In this document: one piece after another, positions 5,164 through 5,275 of the stretch
Layout: each line of letters begins with the position of its first letter
Numbering within the stretch: position 1 is the first letter of the stretch
Assembly: GCA_023461115.1 (NCBI GenBank)
Contig: JAEWOA010000329.1
Coordinates: forward strand, 1-5,275
Source of the DNA: Actinomycetes bacterium
GTDB taxonomy: Bacteria; Actinomycetota; Actinomycetes; Actinomycetales; Cellulomonadaceae
Length of the DNA: 5,275 bases
Direction: 5' to 3'
Notes under the pieces: model-generated
What the model saw: the letters and a program-made list of their open reading frames with translations, nothing else
The model's database searches: none
What the model was told of the DNA's origin: nothing
Made by a program: the position numbers and the translations under genes

Positions 5164-5275
5164 TCAGAGCGCGTCGAGCGCCGGGAGCTCGGCGCGCACC
5201 GCGTCGCGGGCTTCGGCGGGTGAGGCCGCGGCGAGCGCGATGCGCGCGAGCTCGCGGCACTCGGCGAGCGTGACC
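5164..5275 (-). CDS. ptsI: C-terminal end of a minus-strand gene, probably Enzyme I of the PTS (PtsI)
   Basis: Only the last 36 codons and the TGA stop are in the window, read leftward from the right edge. The visible tail begins VTLAECRELARIALAAAS and ends AELPALDAL. Nearly every codon (34 of 36) ends in G or C, which supports a real coding frame in this genome. The helical pattern 'ecreLA..AL.a.....ar.aV' resembles the extreme C-terminus of phosphoenolpyruvate-protein phosphotransferase, the PEP-dependent kinase that phosphorylates HPr. The convergent ptsH 26 bases away supports that reading. No catalytic residue is visible, so the identity is inference from tail pattern and neighbourhood. 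Another Ala-rich protein remains possible. Confidence 0.6.
   Translation of the reverse strand, partial: VTLAECRELARIALAAASPAEARDAVRAELPALDAL

Noticed and set aside
4238..5260. A 340-codon minus-strand open frame spanning rlmB, the ptsH promoter and ptsH
   Set aside because: It is antisense to rlmB and ptsH and crosses the operator and terminator. In its upstream part it is out of frame with the better-supported minus-strand tail ending at 5164.

Overview
The window comes from a very GC-rich genome. Coding frames use G or C at nearly every third position, GTG starts are used, the candidate -10 boxes are TAnnnT, and one gene looks leaderless. Together with the gene order cysS-rlmB, this points to a high-GC actinobacterium. 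A Micrococcales-type organism such as the Cellulomonas group is a guess that sequence alone cannot settle. Genes cover nearly the whole window and no gap is longer than about 100 bases.

Left third (2-2289): the 3' part of a major facilitator transporter overlaps by 4 bases (ATGA) a PLP-dependent alanine-racemase-fold enzyme of the 'amino acid deaminase/aldolase' type. They are probably translationally coupled and may work together on uptake or export and breakdown of a D-amino or beta-hydroxy-amino acid. A GC hairpin follows the second stop codon.

Middle (2343-4775): cysteinyl-tRNA synthetase (cysS) and a SpoU/TrmH-family 23S rRNA 2'-O-ribose methyltransferase (rlmB) form a two-gene translation operon. 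The cysS GTG has no Shine-Dalgarno sequence but lies 6 nt after a TAGCCT hexamer, so its mRNA is probably leaderless. The rlmB ATG directly abuts the cysS TAG and has its own strong Shine-Dalgarno sequence.

Right end (4794-5275): a terminator-like hairpin closes the rlmB operon. It is followed by a perfect 14-bp palindrome, CTGGTCTAGACCAG, which matches the operator of the GntR-family N-acetylglucosamine regulator DasR (NagR/YvoA in Bacillus). A TAGCCT -10 box abuts it, and then comes ptsH, encoding HPr of the sugar phosphotransferase system (PTS). Convergent to ptsH, 26 bases away, is the last 36 codons of a minus-strand gene, most likely ptsI (Enzyme I). This end is therefore a general-PTS locus probably controlled by amino-sugar supply.

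I see no mobile element, CRISPR array, tRNA, rRNA or clearly novel multi-gene system. The best points for follow-up are the DasR-type operator on ptsH, the leaderless cysS promoter, the transporter/PLP-enzyme pair with an unusual C-terminal metal-site region, and the convergent ptsI-like tail.
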